From Marispirochaeta aestuarii (GTDB taxonomy: Bacteria > Spirochaetota > Spirochaetia > JC444 > Marispirochaetaceae): 52,157 bases of DNA. The stretch covers positions 1 through 52,157 of the forward strand of contig NZ_MWQY01000026.1 of assembly GCF_002087085.1 (NCBI RefSeq), in the 5' to 3' direction. Below the pieces are notes generated by a model. The model was not told where the DNA came from, made no database searches, and saw only the letters and a program-made list of their open reading frames with translations. Positions 16,398 through 26,200 of the stretch are shown piece after piece; the stretch's first letter is position 1, and every line of letters begins with the position of its first letter. Both the position numbers and the translations under genes were made by a program.

Positions 16398-16623
16398 GGT
16401 TCTGCTGGCGTTAATGCTGATTACCGCGGTAATCTCCCTCCAGGTACGGGACATGCTGGCGGCGGTCCTTACCTTGAGCGTCTTGAGCCTCCTCAGCTGC
16501 CTGGTTTTTTTTCTCTTCCATGCGCCGGACGTCGCTCTTACGGAGGCTGCCGTGGGAACCGGGGTAGGGACGGTGGTGATGATCTGGATCGTCTACAAGA
16601 CCGAGAGGCGGGATGAGACATGA
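16387..16623 (+). CDS. DUF4040 subunit (MbhD-like; part of split MrpA C-terminus)
   Basis: 78 residues with three TM helices, matching the DUF4040/MbhD piece that in large MrpA proteins lies after the NuoL-like domain: VRDMLAAVLTLSVLSLLSC, then FHAPDVALTEAAVGTGVGT. The DVALTEA acidic segment is the conserved core. As a separate gene this is the arrangement of archaeal Mbh and some bacterial Mrp operons. Two adjacent ATGs (16387, 16390) are possible starts. Confidence 0.88.
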   Translation: MMIEVLLALMLITAVISLQVRDMLAAVLTLSVLSLLSCLVFFLFHAPDVALTEAAVGTGVGTVVMIWIVYKTERRDET

Positions 16624-16922
16624 AGAGGAAGCACTGGCTCATGTTCGCTGAAATACTTGTTCTTTCCCTGACCGCACTTTTTCTTTTTACTGCCCTTAAG
16701 GGGGAGCACCCGGTATCTTCCGGAATCCGGGACTATATCGTCGCGAACGGAAGCCGGGAGACCGGGGCTCTGAACCTGGTGACCGCTATTTACCTGGGCT
16801 ACCGGGCCTTCGACACCCTGGGTGAGACAATCGTCCTGCTCCTGGCAGTTTCGGGGGTAATCTACTTTACCGATTTTTCCGCCGAAGGAGGGAGAGAAAG
16901 TGAAGAAGACGACCATACTTGA
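16620..16922 (+). CDS. MbhE-like subunit (second part of split MrpA C-terminus)
   Basis: 100 residues with two TM helices. The sequence NLVTAIYLGYRAFDTLGE near residue 52, followed by a TM helix (TIVLLLAVSGVIYF), is the hallmark of the MbhE segment that is fused to MrpA in Bacillus-type antiporters. It begins at the ATGA overlap with the DUF4040 gene, and its last 23 bases overlap mrpB. Confidence 0.88.
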   Translation: MKRKHWLMFAEILVLSLTALFLFTALKGEHPVSSGIRDYIVANGSRETGALNLVTAIYLGYRAFDTLGETIVLLLAVSGVIYFTDFSAEGGRESEEDDHT

Positions 16923-17316
16923 CCTGGTGGCCCGCAAGCTTGCTCCCTTCATGCTGCTCTTCGGGTTCTATCTGCTGACCTACGGACACCTCTCCCCGGG
17001 CGGGGGGTTTCAGGGAGGCGTTGTTATCGCCTCCGGTGTTATCCTGCTGGCCATCAGCCGTGGGGTGGAAGCCGCGGAGTCCCTCTTTCCGGTTCTTGCC
17101 CTCACCAAGGCTGAAGCTTTTGCTTTTTTTCTCCTCCTGGCCGCGGGACTTGCCGGGGTGGTCGCAGGTATCGGCTTTCTCGGGAATCCCGTTGTCCGGG
17201 CGGATGTGCAGGCCGTTCCCCGGGCTGGAATGATCCTGCTTTTCAATGTGCTGATCGGCATCAAGGTCGGCGCCGGAGTCAGCCTGATCTGCATGCACCT
17301 GTTCAGGGAGGAGTAA
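16900..17316 (+). CDS. mrpB: Mrp/Mbh antiporter subunit B (MbhF-like)
   Basis: 138 residues with four TM helices and the MnhB signature LAPFMLLFGFYLLTYGHLSP followed by GGGFQGGVV near residues 12-40. The start is GTG at 16900, supported by AAGGAGG 9-15 bases upstream. TAATG overlaps the start of mrpC. Confidence 0.92.
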   Translation: MKKTTILDLVARKLAPFMLLFGFYLLTYGHLSPGGGFQGGVVIASGVILLAISRGVEAAESLFPVLALTKAEAFAFFLLLAAGLAGVVAGIGFLGNPVVRADVQAVPRAGMILLFNVLIGIKVGAGVSLICMHLFREE

Positions 17317-17654
17317 TGGTCTGGTTTCTTATCGGCGCAATCTTTCTCGTCGGTCTCTGGGGCATCATGAACAAGGCGAACATGATCAAAAAGGTAATGG
17401 CCCTGAGTATTGCCAACAGTGCTGTCATTCTGCTCTTTATCTATTACGGCTCCTTTTCCGGTGATACAGCGCCCATCGAGGGAACTTCGGCCCGGATGGT
17501 GGACCCCCTGCCGCAGGCTCTGATGCTGACGGCAATAGTGGTCGGAATCTGCGTGGTAGCCCTGGCCCTGGTCCTGGTCTACCGCTTATATCTTAAGTTC
17601 GGGACTCTGGATATGCGGCGAATAGAAAAGAAGGCCTGGGAACTGCATGACTGA
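17316..17654 (+). CDS. mrpC: Mrp/Mbh antiporter subunit C (MbhG-like, NuoK-like)
   Basis: 112 residues with three TM helices, related to NuoK. The signature is IFLVGLWGIMNKANMIKKVM, then ANSAVILLFIYYG and PLPQALMLTAIVVGICVVAL. The loop GTSARMVDPLPQA matches the family DPLPQAL motif. It overlaps mrpD by 8 bases. Confidence 0.92.
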   Translation: MVWFLIGAIFLVGLWGIMNKANMIKKVMALSIANSAVILLFIYYGSFSGDTAPIEGTSARMVDPLPQALMLTAIVVGICVVALALVLVYRLYLKFGTLDMRRIEKKAWELHD

Positions 17655-19314
17655 AAACCTGATAATCTGGATCCTTGTTTCTCCCCTTTTCGGCGGGGCC
17701 CTGGCTCTTTTCGGAAAGATCTTCAAAAGAGCGGAAGGATTTTTCTGTCTGCTTTCTGTTCTCAGTTTTGCGGGACCGATCTTTTCTCTGCTGCATCTGC
17801 TGGAACCGGTGGCCGGAGGGGCCGCTCTGTTCTACCCCCTGGGGGGCTGGGCGGAGCCCTATGGTATCAGTCTGGTGCTGGACGGTTTTGCCTGGATTTC
17901 CGCGGCCCTTATCAGCCTGATTACACCCCTGATCGCCCTCTTTGCCCTGGGAAACAGAAAATACGGAGCCCGTTTCTTCTTCTTTTTAATGCTTCTTTCC
18001 GGCGGTATGTACGGGGTCGCCCTGACGGGGGACCTCTTTACCATGTTCGTGGGCTTCGAGATCATCGCTATTTCCGCCTATGTGCTGATAGCCTGGGAGG
18101 GTACCCCAACGGGTCTGGTGGCGAGTTTCAAGTACCTGATGCTCAGTACCACGGGGATCCTCTTTTTTCTGTTCGGCATATTCCTGATCTACCGGGACCT
18201 GGGGGTCCTCTCCATAGACAGAATCTCGACCCTGCTCCAGAGCGCCGGCGGGGTTCGGAACACCCCTACCATGCACCTTGCCCTGGCCTCCCTTTGTGTG
18301 GGAATCGGGGTGCGAACTGCCTTTATCCCTTTTCATACCTGGCTTCCCGAGGCCCATGCCTATGCGCCCCATCCGGTATCGGCCCTGCTTTCCGGGGTGC
18401 TTATAAAGGTCTCCTTTTTCGCCATGGTTCGGATCCTTCTGGAATTCGGCGGTTCCTATATGTGGGAGCTGCTTCTCTGGATCGGGGCTGTTACCGCCAT
18501 CAGCGCCGTTGTTAGTGCGCTGGCCCAGAGCGATGCCAAGCGCCTTCTGGCTTACCACTCCATATCCCAGATGGGATACATCCTGGCTGTCTTCGGTGCG
18601 GGATCCTCCTTTGCCCTCAGCGCCTCGTTTTTCCATGCCCTGAACCATGCTCTTTTCAAGAGCCTTCTTTTTCTTACCGTCGGGACCGCGGTGGGCTTAA
18701 GGGGGGTACGGAACCTCTATAAAATTTCGGCCCTGGGCCGCAGGATTCCCCTTTTCGGGCTGGCCTTTTTTGTGGGGGCTCTTTCGATATCAGGAATTCC
18801 CCCTTTTAACGGCTTCGCCAGCAAAGCCTATATATCCTCCGGAATGAGCGGGTCACCGGCTTATGTGCTTCTATGGATAACCAGTTTTCTTACCATCGCA
18901 AGCTTTGTCAAACTCAGCAGGATCTACTTTCCCGGACCAAAGGAGCCGTTCCCCGCGGTCCAGCCGGATACGGTACTGGTTCGGGATTATCTTCCCGGCA
19001 AACTGGAGCATCTGGTGGTCATTGTGCTGGCCCTTCTCTGTCTGGGAAGCGGGGTCTTTGGCGTCCAGGTGGCCGGTTTCCTGAATGTTATGCTCTATCA
19101 TGAGGAGTTGAGTTACACAGTATCCCTCTTCGGCTGGAAAAAGATGCTCTCCCTGCTGCCGGCGGTAATTCTGGGTTTCGCGGCCTTTCGTCTGGTGACA
19201 ACTTCATGGGGAAAAGGCCTCTCCGCCCGGCTCAAGGCGCTTGCCCCGGACCTGCATACGGTGCTGATTTTCTTTTTTATCGGTCTTCTTGCCTTTGCGG
19301 CGGTGGCTTACTGA
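17647..19314 (+). CDS. mrpD: Mrp/Mbh antiporter subunit D (MbhH-like, NuoN/NuoM-like)
   Basis: 555 residues, somewhat longer than the usual MrpD of about 500. It is the proton/cation-translocating antiporter-like subunit with about 14 TM helices. Conserved elements are the acidic residue in LFTMFVGFEIIAISAYVL (near 140), HTWLPEAHAYAPHPVSALLSG (near 230) and the Lys/His channel in SDAKRLLAYHSISQMGYI (near 297). It is the only large antiporter-like subunit in the operon: the NuoL-like part of MrpA is not encoded, as in Mbh complexes. It is the last gene of the run; the next gene starts 46 bases downstream and looks unrelated. Confidence 0.93.
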   Translation: MTENLIIWILVSPLFGGALALFGKIFKRAEGFFCLLSVLSFAGPIFSLLHLLEPVAGGAALFYPLGGWAEPYGISLVLDGFAWISAALISLITPLIALFALGNRKYGARFFFFLMLLSGGMYGVALTGDLFTMFVGFEIIAISAYVLIAWEGTPTGLVASFKYLMLSTTGILFFLFGIFLIYRDLGVLSIDRISTLLQSAGGVRNTPTMHLALASLCVGIGVRTAFIPFHTWLPEAHAYAPHPVSALLSGVLIKVSFFAMVRILLEFGGSYMWELLLWIGAVTAISAVVSALAQSDAKRLLAYHSISQMGYILAVFGAGSSFALSASFFHALNHALFKSLLFLTVGTAVGLRGVRNLYKISALGRRIPLFGLAFFVGALSISGIPPFNGFASKAYISSGMSGSPAYVLLWITSFLTIASFVKLSRIYFPGPKEPFPAVQPDTVLVRDYLPGKLEHLVVIVLALLCLGSGVFGVQVAGFLNVMLYHEELSYTVSLFGWKKMLSLLPAVILGFAAFRLVTTSWGKGLSARLKALAPDLHTVLIFFFIGLLAFAAVAY

Positions 19315-19360
19315 TGAAAAAAATGGATTTTCTGATATTTGTGAGTATACTAGAGAAAGT

Positions 19361-20464
19361 ATGCATCATGGGTTTCCGCATCCAGGAGTACGATCTTTAT
19401 TAACTCTTCTCATTTCTATCTCCTGGATACTGCTGTTCTCTCCGCAGCTGAATGGGGAGACCATGGTGCTCCACCGCTTTTATTCGGAACAGCGGGAGAC
19501 GGAAATAGAAGAACTTCTCTATCTCGCCGCCGGAGTGGAGCTTACCGGCGCGGGTCTTTCCAGCAGCCGGAGTGCCGAGAATCCCGACTATATCCTGCAT
19601 ACCCGTTATCGGCGTGACGGGGAGAATCTTATCCTCCAGTATAAGCTCTCCCGGAAGGGATTCAGGAGAGGATCAGAGGAAAGTCTTGCAGAAACCGGGA
19701 TCAATCTGCGGATAAATCACTATTTTGATCAGATAATCGCTTCTACCGTCAACTATCTGCTCAACACTGCCGAAATAGAACGCCACAGTTCTCCGGAAGC
19801 CAGGATTGAAGGAATTCTTCCGGAAAACCCTGAATCCGGGGGTACGGAAACAGTTCTCCGGGAGAAACCATCAGAAAAGGATATCGACAGTAAAGCGGAG
19901 CAAAGAACAGAGAAAGCCGCAGGAAACAGGGCTTCCCCGGAAGGCTCAACAGTAACGGGAAATCCCGCTTCAGAAAAAAGCTCTGGTCCCGGAATCTACG
20001 GCAGCGCCGGAACCGGAGCTCTTATGCTCCTGGGCGAGATCACCGAATATTTTCATTACGGCCTGGCGGGAACAGTTTCCGCCGGACTGGAGTGGCCGAG
20101 TCCGAAAAGAACAGTACAACTGGGAGCCCGGGTCAACCTGATCAGGGTCTTCAATGATCAGCAGACCAACGGAGCACCCCTCTACTTTACTACCGCCGGG
20201 GTCAACCTTGTTCTTGGAAGCAGTCCGGAGCAGTCAAACCTTTTTTTTGCCGGGATCACCGGCGGCGCCGCCCTCATCAGCGTTGCTGATTTAGATGGCA
20301 TCATGACCAAGACAGTGCCTTATGCCGAGGGAAACCTGGCAATGAGGGTGCCCCTGGGCGCACGGCTCTACCTGAAGCCCGACCTGGCTCTGCTCTGTAT
20401 CTTTGACGATGACCTTCTGATAAGCGGGATTCTGCCGTCCCTCGCTGCAGGGCTGGAGTTTTAA
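19361..20464 (+). CDS. Hypothetical exported envelope protein
   Basis: 367 residues, unrecognised family. The ATG at 19361 gives a signal-like segment (LLTLLISISWILLFSP). The region 40-140 has alternating strands and helices (HFYSEQ-like to VNYLLNTAE), with features of a domain that collects TolB- or CsgG-like strands. A low-complexity, hydrophilic linker rich in Glu, Ser and Gly covers about 145-215. The last 150 residues are alternating hydrophobic strands ending in SLAAGLEF, with a terminal Phe typical of outer-membrane beta-barrels. It is followed one base later by a lipoprotein gene, which suggests a two-gene envelope unit. Function unknown. Confidence 0.6.
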   Translation: MHHGFPHPGVRSLLTLLISISWILLFSPQLNGETMVLHRFYSEQRETEIEELLYLAAGVELTGAGLSSSRSAENPDYILHTRYRRDGENLILQYKLSRKGFRRGSEESLAETGINLRINHYFDQIIASTVNYLLNTAEIERHSSPEARIEGILPENPESGGTETVLREKPSEKDIDSKAEQRTEKAAGNRASPEGSTVTGNPASEKSSGPGIYGSAGTGALMLLGEITEYFHYGLAGTVSAGLEWPSPKRTVQLGARVNLIRVFNDQQTNGAPLYFTTAGVNLVLGSSPEQSNLFFAGITGGAALISVADLDGIMTKTVPYAEGNLAMRVPLGARLYLKPDLALLCIFDDDLLISGILPSLAAGLEF

Positions 20465-20465
20465 C

Positions 20466-20867
20466 ATGCTGAAGAGATTATTCCTTCTGATCATGATGTC
20501 GTTCTTCTTTTTTCTTGGAGGCTGCGACGAGTACGCCCTGCTGGAACAGTATCAGCTCGATGTGGAAGTAGCAGACTGGATTCCTGTTCCGGAGAATTTT
20601 TCTGTCAGCAGTAGTGGCAGCAGAAATATTTCCATAAACTGGTCATATCCCGATACCTCCCTGATCGACGGTTTCCGGATCGCACGTATGGATACTGCCG
20701 GGGGATCAACAATTATCGCGGATGAAGGTCAGCTTGGTAGCAATGAGACCTCGTATGTGGATACTGGTCTGGCGCCAAATGTCTGGTATATTTACTATAT
20801 GTATGCCGTATCCGGAACGTATCGCTCCTATGCAACTGAACCTAAAAGTGGTTTTTCAAATCCTTGA
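20466..20867 (+). CDS. Lipoprotein with a fibronectin type III-like domain
   Basis: 133 residues. The signal (LFLLIMMSFFFFLGGC) ends in a lipobox LGGC, so lipidation at Cys19 is expected. The mature part has an Fn3-like sandwich: PVPENFSVSSSGSRNISINW, then DGFRIARMD and a YVDTGLAPNVWYIYYMYAVSG segment, typical of strands C to G. It is probably a surface or periplasmic binding module that works with the preceding beta-rich protein; the spacing is one base. It converges on a minus-strand coiled-coil gene 12 bases downstream. Confidence 0.68.
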   Translation: MLKRLFLLIMMSFFFFLGGCDEYALLEQYQLDVEVADWIPVPENFSVSSSGSRNISINWSYPDTSLIDGFRIARMDTAGGSTIIADEGQLGSNETSYVDTGLAPNVWYIYYMYAVSGTYRSYATEPKSGFSNP

Positions 20868-20879
20868 TTATCTCTCGAC

Positions 20880-21677
20880 TCAGTCTTCAACGATCTGTTC
20901 CAGAATTCTCTCCATCTCAGTGTACGCCTCCCGGCGTCCTGAAAGACGTTCCTGCAGGCCATAGTTGGAAAAGAAGCGGTCCGCCGAGTCCAGCAGGCCC
21001 GGGTATTCGGAGCGTACCCGGGGAGAGGCAATCAGGGCCCGCAGCAGCGCCCTGGTACTCAGGTCCTCCATTCTGAGGGCCCTGCTGTTCGCTGCAAGCT
21101 GCTCTTTCTCCCGTATCTGCCGCAGCGCGGCAGCCAGGTTGTTCCGGAGCTGCCGTTGATCCAGCTCCAATTGAAGATTTTCCTGCTCCAGGCTCTTGAT
21201 TTGTCGTATCAGTGTACTGTTTTGCGAGGGGGGGGCTTGTTCCCGAGCGTCCGGCACTGTTTCCGAGTCCAGTATTGGAGCGGAGGCGGGAGCGGACATA
21301 TCCTCCATTCGCCGGGATATAATCTCTTCCCGCTCGGCTTCCGCGGATTTAAGAAGTTTTTCCAGTTCCTTCAGCTCTTCGCCGGATTGGCCGCTGCTTT
21401 TCAGTTCTTCGTACTGCTTTCGCAGGGCGATAATCTCCTCTTCCTTTTCCCGGAGCTGCCGATCCGTCTGGGCTTTGAGGGTCTTGAGGAGCTGCCACTC
21501 ACTGGTCAGAAAGCGGTTCTCCCGCAGGGTCACCGCCCGTATCTGGTTCTCCGCCTCGCTGTGCATGATCCAGATGAATCCTGCAGTCAGGGCAATCAGA
21601 AGGCTGTTTACAATTAAGGGCAAGAAGAGCTGGTTCCGCCGGATTTTCGGCTTCATGTTTTGATGATTATCCTGCAT
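20880..21677 (-). CDS. Membrane-anchored coiled-coil protein
   Basis: 265 residues, unrecognised. One N-terminal TM helix (residues 18-38, LFLPLIVNSLLIALTAGFIW) is followed by two coiled-coil stretches (about 45-118 and 155-200) separated by a Pro-, Ala- and Ser-rich linker. A helical C-terminal part contains LLRALIASPRVRSEYPGLL. The layout resembles bitopic division or structural proteins with long periplasmic coils, but no specific family can be named. A shorter start at 21656 (MKPKIRRNQ) is also possible. Its 5' end faces the HD-GYP gene, so the 57-base gap must hold divergent signals. Confidence 0.6.
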   Translation of the reverse strand: MQDNHQNMKPKIRRNQLFLPLIVNSLLIALTAGFIWIMHSEAENQIRAVTLRENRFLTSEWQLLKTLKAQTDRQLREKEEEIIALRKQYEELKSSGQSGEELKELEKLLKSAEAEREEIISRRMEDMSAPASAPILDSETVPDAREQAPPSQNSTLIRQIKSLEQENLQLELDQRQLRNNLAAALRQIREKEQLAANSRALRMEDLSTRALLRALIASPRVRSEYPGLLDSADRFFSNYGLQERLSGRREAYTEMERILEQIVED

Positions 21678-21734
21678 ATGCCTTACTGTGTATTCAGTCT
21701 ATCATTTAGCATCGGCAAATGCTATGGTACTGCC

Positions 21735-23144
21735 ATGCTGAACAGGAACCGCCTGCGCATTCGCCTGATTGTCCTGATTATCCCCCTGGTTGTGGCTGTA
21801 ATCCTTGGCAGCGGCATCTTCGCTTCCCTGGAGGCCCGAAAGGCCCTCGTCCGTGTCGTTAATCGTCACATGGTCTATAAAGCAGAACAGCTCAGGGATT
21901 ATGTTACCAGCGAATGGGGTATCCTCAACGAGCTGGACCTCGATGCACAGCAGGAATACCGGATCATCGCCGAAGAGTCCCTCAAATCCTATGCTGTATC
22001 TCTGCTGCGGGGAAAGACGGAAAACATTATCGCCTTCGATGGAGACGGCAATGTCCAGATGAGGATCGGGTACGGTGATTTTCCTGACCCCGAGCCATGG
22101 AGCGGTGCTCAGAATTATGAATCTTTACACCAGGGCTGGTTTTCCGGAACGCTCCACGGAGAAAAGCGGGTGGGGGTTGCCTTCGATCTGGAGGCCTTCG
22201 GCTGGACCGTGCTGATCAGCGAGGGGGAGGAGGCCTATTTTACGGAAATTCAGGAGATCCGCTATACCTATTTCTGGATTCTGGCTTCCACTATTGTTCT
22301 TATCAGTATTCTTATCGCCGTCTACCTGGGATACATCATTCGTCCGGTGGAGCATCTTACTCAGACGATGCAGCATATAAGCAGCTCCCAGGATCTGTCC
22401 ATGCGGGCACAGATCGAGTCCACCGACGAGATAGGTTTTCTGGCTGACCGATTCAACTCCATGATTTCCTCCATGCAGAGGAGCTATATGGATCTGCAGC
22501 ATGCCCGGGATGCGGAGGAGTCATCAAGAAAGACAGCAGTCCAGCGTGAACTGGAGACCCTCAATCTGCTGGGAAGGGTCTCGGATTTTCGGGACGAGGA
22601 TACCGGGGAGCACCTGAGGCGTATTGGTTCTTTTTCCGCTCTTTTTTCCCGCCTCCTGGGGCAGACCGGGAGGGAGCAGGATCTCATTTTTTACAGCGCT
22701 CCCCTTCACGATATCGGGAAAATCGGGATTCCCGATTCAATCCTGCTGAAACCCGGACGGCTTACCGACGAAGAGTTTGAACAGATGAAGCTTCATACTC
22801 TTTTCGGCTACAACATACTCAAGGATGCCGAGAGTGAGTATCTCTCCCTGGGGGCCCGGATAGCCCTTACCCATCATGAAAAATGGAACGGCAGCGGGTA
22901 TCCTGAAGGTCTTGCCGGGGAGGACATTCCCCTTCCCGGACGGATCGTCGCCCTGGTGGATGTGTTCGACGCCCTCATCTCCGAACGGCCCTATAAAAGG
23001 GCCTGGCCCCCGGAGGATGCCTTTGCGCTGATTCTGGAGCAGCGGGGAAAACACTTTGATCCGGCGCTTGTGGATCTTTTTGAAAAGAACTTCCCGGCCT
23101 TTCGTACCATGCTGGGCCTGCCTGATTTTTCCCTTGAGTCCTGA
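21735..23144 (+). CDS. HAMP and HD-GYP domain c-di-GMP phosphodiesterase
   Basis: 469 residues. TM1 is near 10-30 (LIVLIIPLVVAVILGSGIF), a periplasmic sensor region covers 31-180, TM2 lies near 185-205 (WILASTIVLISILIAVYLGY), and a HAMP domain with YIIRPVEHLTQTM at its start and IESTDEIGFLADRFNSM as its second helix follows. The HD-GYP domain occupies about 290-455: HDIGKIGIPDSILLKP, then HHEKWNGSGYPEGLAGEDIP with the GYP element, then VDVFDALISERPYKRAW. Proteins of this class hydrolyse cyclic-di-GMP and so tune motility or surface behaviour. The start at 21735 has no good Shine-Dalgarno site; an upstream ATG at 21660 would add a Cys-containing stretch and overlap the divergent gene, so it is less likely. 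Confidence 0.88.
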   Translation: MLNRNRLRIRLIVLIIPLVVAVILGSGIFASLEARKALVRVVNRHMVYKAEQLRDYVTSEWGILNELDLDAQQEYRIIAEESLKSYAVSLLRGKTENIIAFDGDGNVQMRIGYGDFPDPEPWSGAQNYESLHQGWFSGTLHGEKRVGVAFDLEAFGWTVLISEGEEAYFTEIQEIRYTYFWILASTIVLISILIAVYLGYIIRPVEHLTQTMQHISSSQDLSMRAQIESTDEIGFLADRFNSMISSMQRSYMDLQHARDAEESSRKTAVQRELETLNLLGRVSDFRDEDTGEHLRRIGSFSALFSRLLGQTGREQDLIFYSAPLHDIGKIGIPDSILLKPGRLTDEEFEQMKLHTLFGYNILKDAESEYLSLGARIALTHHEKWNGSGYPEGLAGEDIPLPGRIVALVDVFDALISERPYKRAWPPEDAFALILEQRGKHFDPALVDLFEKNFPAFRTMLGLPDFSLES

Positions 23145-23145
23145 G

Positions 23146-23199
23146 GCAGATCTCTAAATAATCTCTTATCAACAAAAAATTATTTATCTGCAATTTTCT
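23146..23199 (+). terminator. Possible weak terminator after the HD-GYP gene
   Basis: An interrupted stem (GCAGAT with ATCTGC, ATAAT with ATTAT) spans 23146-23191 and is followed by AATTTTCTT. The central loop is large and AT-rich, so termination would be weak. Confidence 0.3.
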
Positions 23200-23228
23200 T
23201 GTCAGGTATGCAGTTTTGGTACTATACT
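23199..23228 (+). promoter_or_regulatory. Probable promoter of the hybrid kinase gene
   Basis: TTGTCA (23199-23204), an 18-base spacer and TATACT (23223-23228), about 46 bases upstream of the start codon. Confidence 0.52.
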
Positions 23229-23273
23229 TCAGGTTGAAAGTTGTGTGTCGGATTTCACACCCCTTTCAGGAGC

Positions 23274-26200
23274 ATGATCGTGAGGTCCAGAGCCCTTGTT
23301 TCTCTATGTTCAGTTCTCGTTTTCTCCCTGTTTTTCAGCTTCTCACCCTTGAGGGCTGTTCCCATACCGGAGCATTTCCGCTTCGACTCCTTTACAACGG
23401 AGGACGGCCTCGCTAATTCTTCGGTATCCAGGATCATTCAGGACCGGGATGGAATAATCTGGATAGCCACCCAGGCGGGACTGAACAAGTTTGACGGATA
23501 TACCTTTACCCATTACGAACATGACCCTTTCAATGAGAACTCCCTTTCCCATAACCTGGTGCAGACCATGTATCTCGACGGCGACGGCAGCTTATGGGTG
23601 GGAACCTACGGCGGTCTGAACCATTTCGATCCAGTCAGCGACACCTTTACGCGCTATATCAACGTGCCAGGGGATGACACCTCCCTGAGCAATAACATTG
23701 TTACCGCTGTATCCCGCGACACCAGGGGGACGCTCTGGGTCGGAACCCTTGGTGGGCTCAACCGCTTCAATGAAGAGGCTGAACTCTTTATCAGGTATCT
23801 GCCGGGTCAGGACCGGGAGAAATCCCTGGCGAACGGGGTGGTCCGGGATTTTATGCTGGACCTCGAGGGCAATTTATGGATAGGAACGAACGGCGGGTTA
23901 TGCCTCTACAGCTACGATTCAGATGACTTTACCGTGTATCGCCACGACCCGGATAATCCGGATTCTCTGCCCTCTCCCTATGTAATGACGATGATTCAGA
24001 ATCCTGAAGATCCGGAACGCTTCTGGGTTGGGACCTGGGGGGGCGGGGTTTCGGAGTTTCACATACCTTCAGGTTCGGTACGGGACTTTGATCTTCCAAA
24101 GAAGGAGGTCTACCGGATTCTCTACGATTCCAGGGGAAGACTCTGGATCGGTACCTGGGGCGGCGGCCTGATTGTGCTGAATCCCCGGAACGAAAACCTG
24201 GTTCATGTGACGGCCTCGAGTCAGAAGAGCAGTCACGGCCTTCTACACAATGTAGTCTACTCCCTTATGGAGGACTCTTCCGGAATGATCTGGATCGGGA
24301 CCAATGGAGGGGGAATCAATACCTATGAGGACTGGAAGAACCAGTATGCTTCCATAATCCCTGATGCTGAATCTCCTTCGTCTCTGGCACCGGGCAAAGT
24401 GGAGGCTCTTCTCCAGGATCCGGACGGAACCCTCTGGAGCGGCATCTACTCCGGCGGCCTTAACCGAAGGTACCCGGAAAGCGGAAAGATCCGGCGCTAT
24501 ACACACGATCCTGAAGACCCTTTCAGCTTGAGCAATGACATTGTAAACGCCCTGCTGAGGGATTCCCGGGGAACCCTCTGGGTAGGAACCAACGAGGGAC
24601 TGAACATATACATTCCCGAAGATGATAATTTCAAACGGGTCCTGGCCGACGGCACCGCTTTGACACCTCCGGAGGATACGATCTTCGAACTCTACGAAGA
24701 CAGCAGCGGGGGTATCTGGCTCGGTACGAATATTGCGGGAGCGGTCCGGATGGATCCTGCCAGTGGGCTGTATCGTCACTACACCCATGATCCGGACGAC
24801 CCCGGCAGTCTCAGCGACAATCTGGTACGTACCATTCTCGAAGATCCTGACGGTACCGTATGGATCGGGACGAATAACGGACTTAACCGGCTTGATCCGT
24901 CAGGCGGGCAGTTCAAACGCTATCTGTATAATCCCGATGATCCCGCGGGCCTGAGCAACAGCAATATCCGTGCCCTGGTTCGGGATACCTCGGGAATTCT
25001 CTGGATTGCGACCTCCGGGGGCGGTTTGAACCGCTACCATCCTGAAACTGACAGTTTTTCCTATGTCTCCCGCAGGGACGGGCTCTTAAGCAATCATATT
25101 CTCAATATGGTTGAGGGCCGCCCGGGAGAACTCTGGATGAACACGACCCGCGGCGTTTCGGTATATGATATCAGCTCCGAAAGCTTTAGGACCATCGATG
25201 CATCCACCGGGTTGCTCTCGGACGAGCTTGCCAACGGGCTGCATGTGGGACCCGGCGGAAAAATCTACATAGGCAGCATCAACGGCATTACCAGTATCCA
25301 GGAAACCCCGGATGAATCGGAAATGTTTATTCCTCCCATTTCGCTGGTCCGTTTTGAAGTCCTGGGAGAAGAGCGATCCCTGGAAAACGGTGATGACGGC
25401 GTATTCACCGAATGTACCCTGGAGGCCTCGGACAGCCTTATTTCCTTCCAGTTTTCCGCTCTGGACTACTCGGCCCCTGAGCGGAACCAGTATGCCTACA
25501 AGCTCGAGGGCTTCGACTCCGACTGGATCCGGGCAGGCTCCCGTAACTACGTATCCTATACAAATCTGGATCCGGGCCGCTATACCCTGCGCGTTATCGG
25601 AGCGGGGAGCAGGGGTAACTGGAACCATCAGGGGATTTCGATCCCCTTGAGGGTCCTGCCTCCCTGGTATCTGAGTGTCTGGGCAAAGATGCTCTATGCT
25701 TTGACCTTTCTGCTCTTAGTCCTTTCTCTGCTGCATTTCAACCAGATCAAACAGAGAAAGGCGGAGGAACGTTACCTGGAACAGGCGCGGCTGAACCGCG
25801 AACTGGATCGCAAGGTCAGGGAGAGGACCGCAGAGATCGAAAGGGCGAAGCAGGTCGCAGAGGAAGCCACCCGGGCCAAGAGTCTATTTCTGGCGAATAT
25901 GAGCCATGAGATCCGGACCCCCCTGAACGGAATTTTCGGGATGCTCTCTCTTCTCTCGAGAACGAAGCTGAATTCGGACCAGCAGGAGTACCTGGAAAAC
26001 TCCAAAAGCGCGGTGGGGAACCTCAATTCCCTGATCAACGATCTTCTCGATATCGAAAGAATTGAATCGGGAAAGATCCGCATCGAAAACGCCCCGTTCT
26101 CCGTCGCCCAGGCTGCCGAATATGTCAGGACCCTTTTTGAACAGGGTGCTGCAGAAAAAGGGATCGATCTGACACTGAAGCTTGATCTTCCCTCGGATCT

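Noticed and set aside
15302-19314. Complex I (Nuo) or a full membrane-bound hydrogenase operon
   Set aside because: Only antiporter-type subunits are present; no NuoCD, NuoB, NuoI or hydrogenase large-subunit motif follows.
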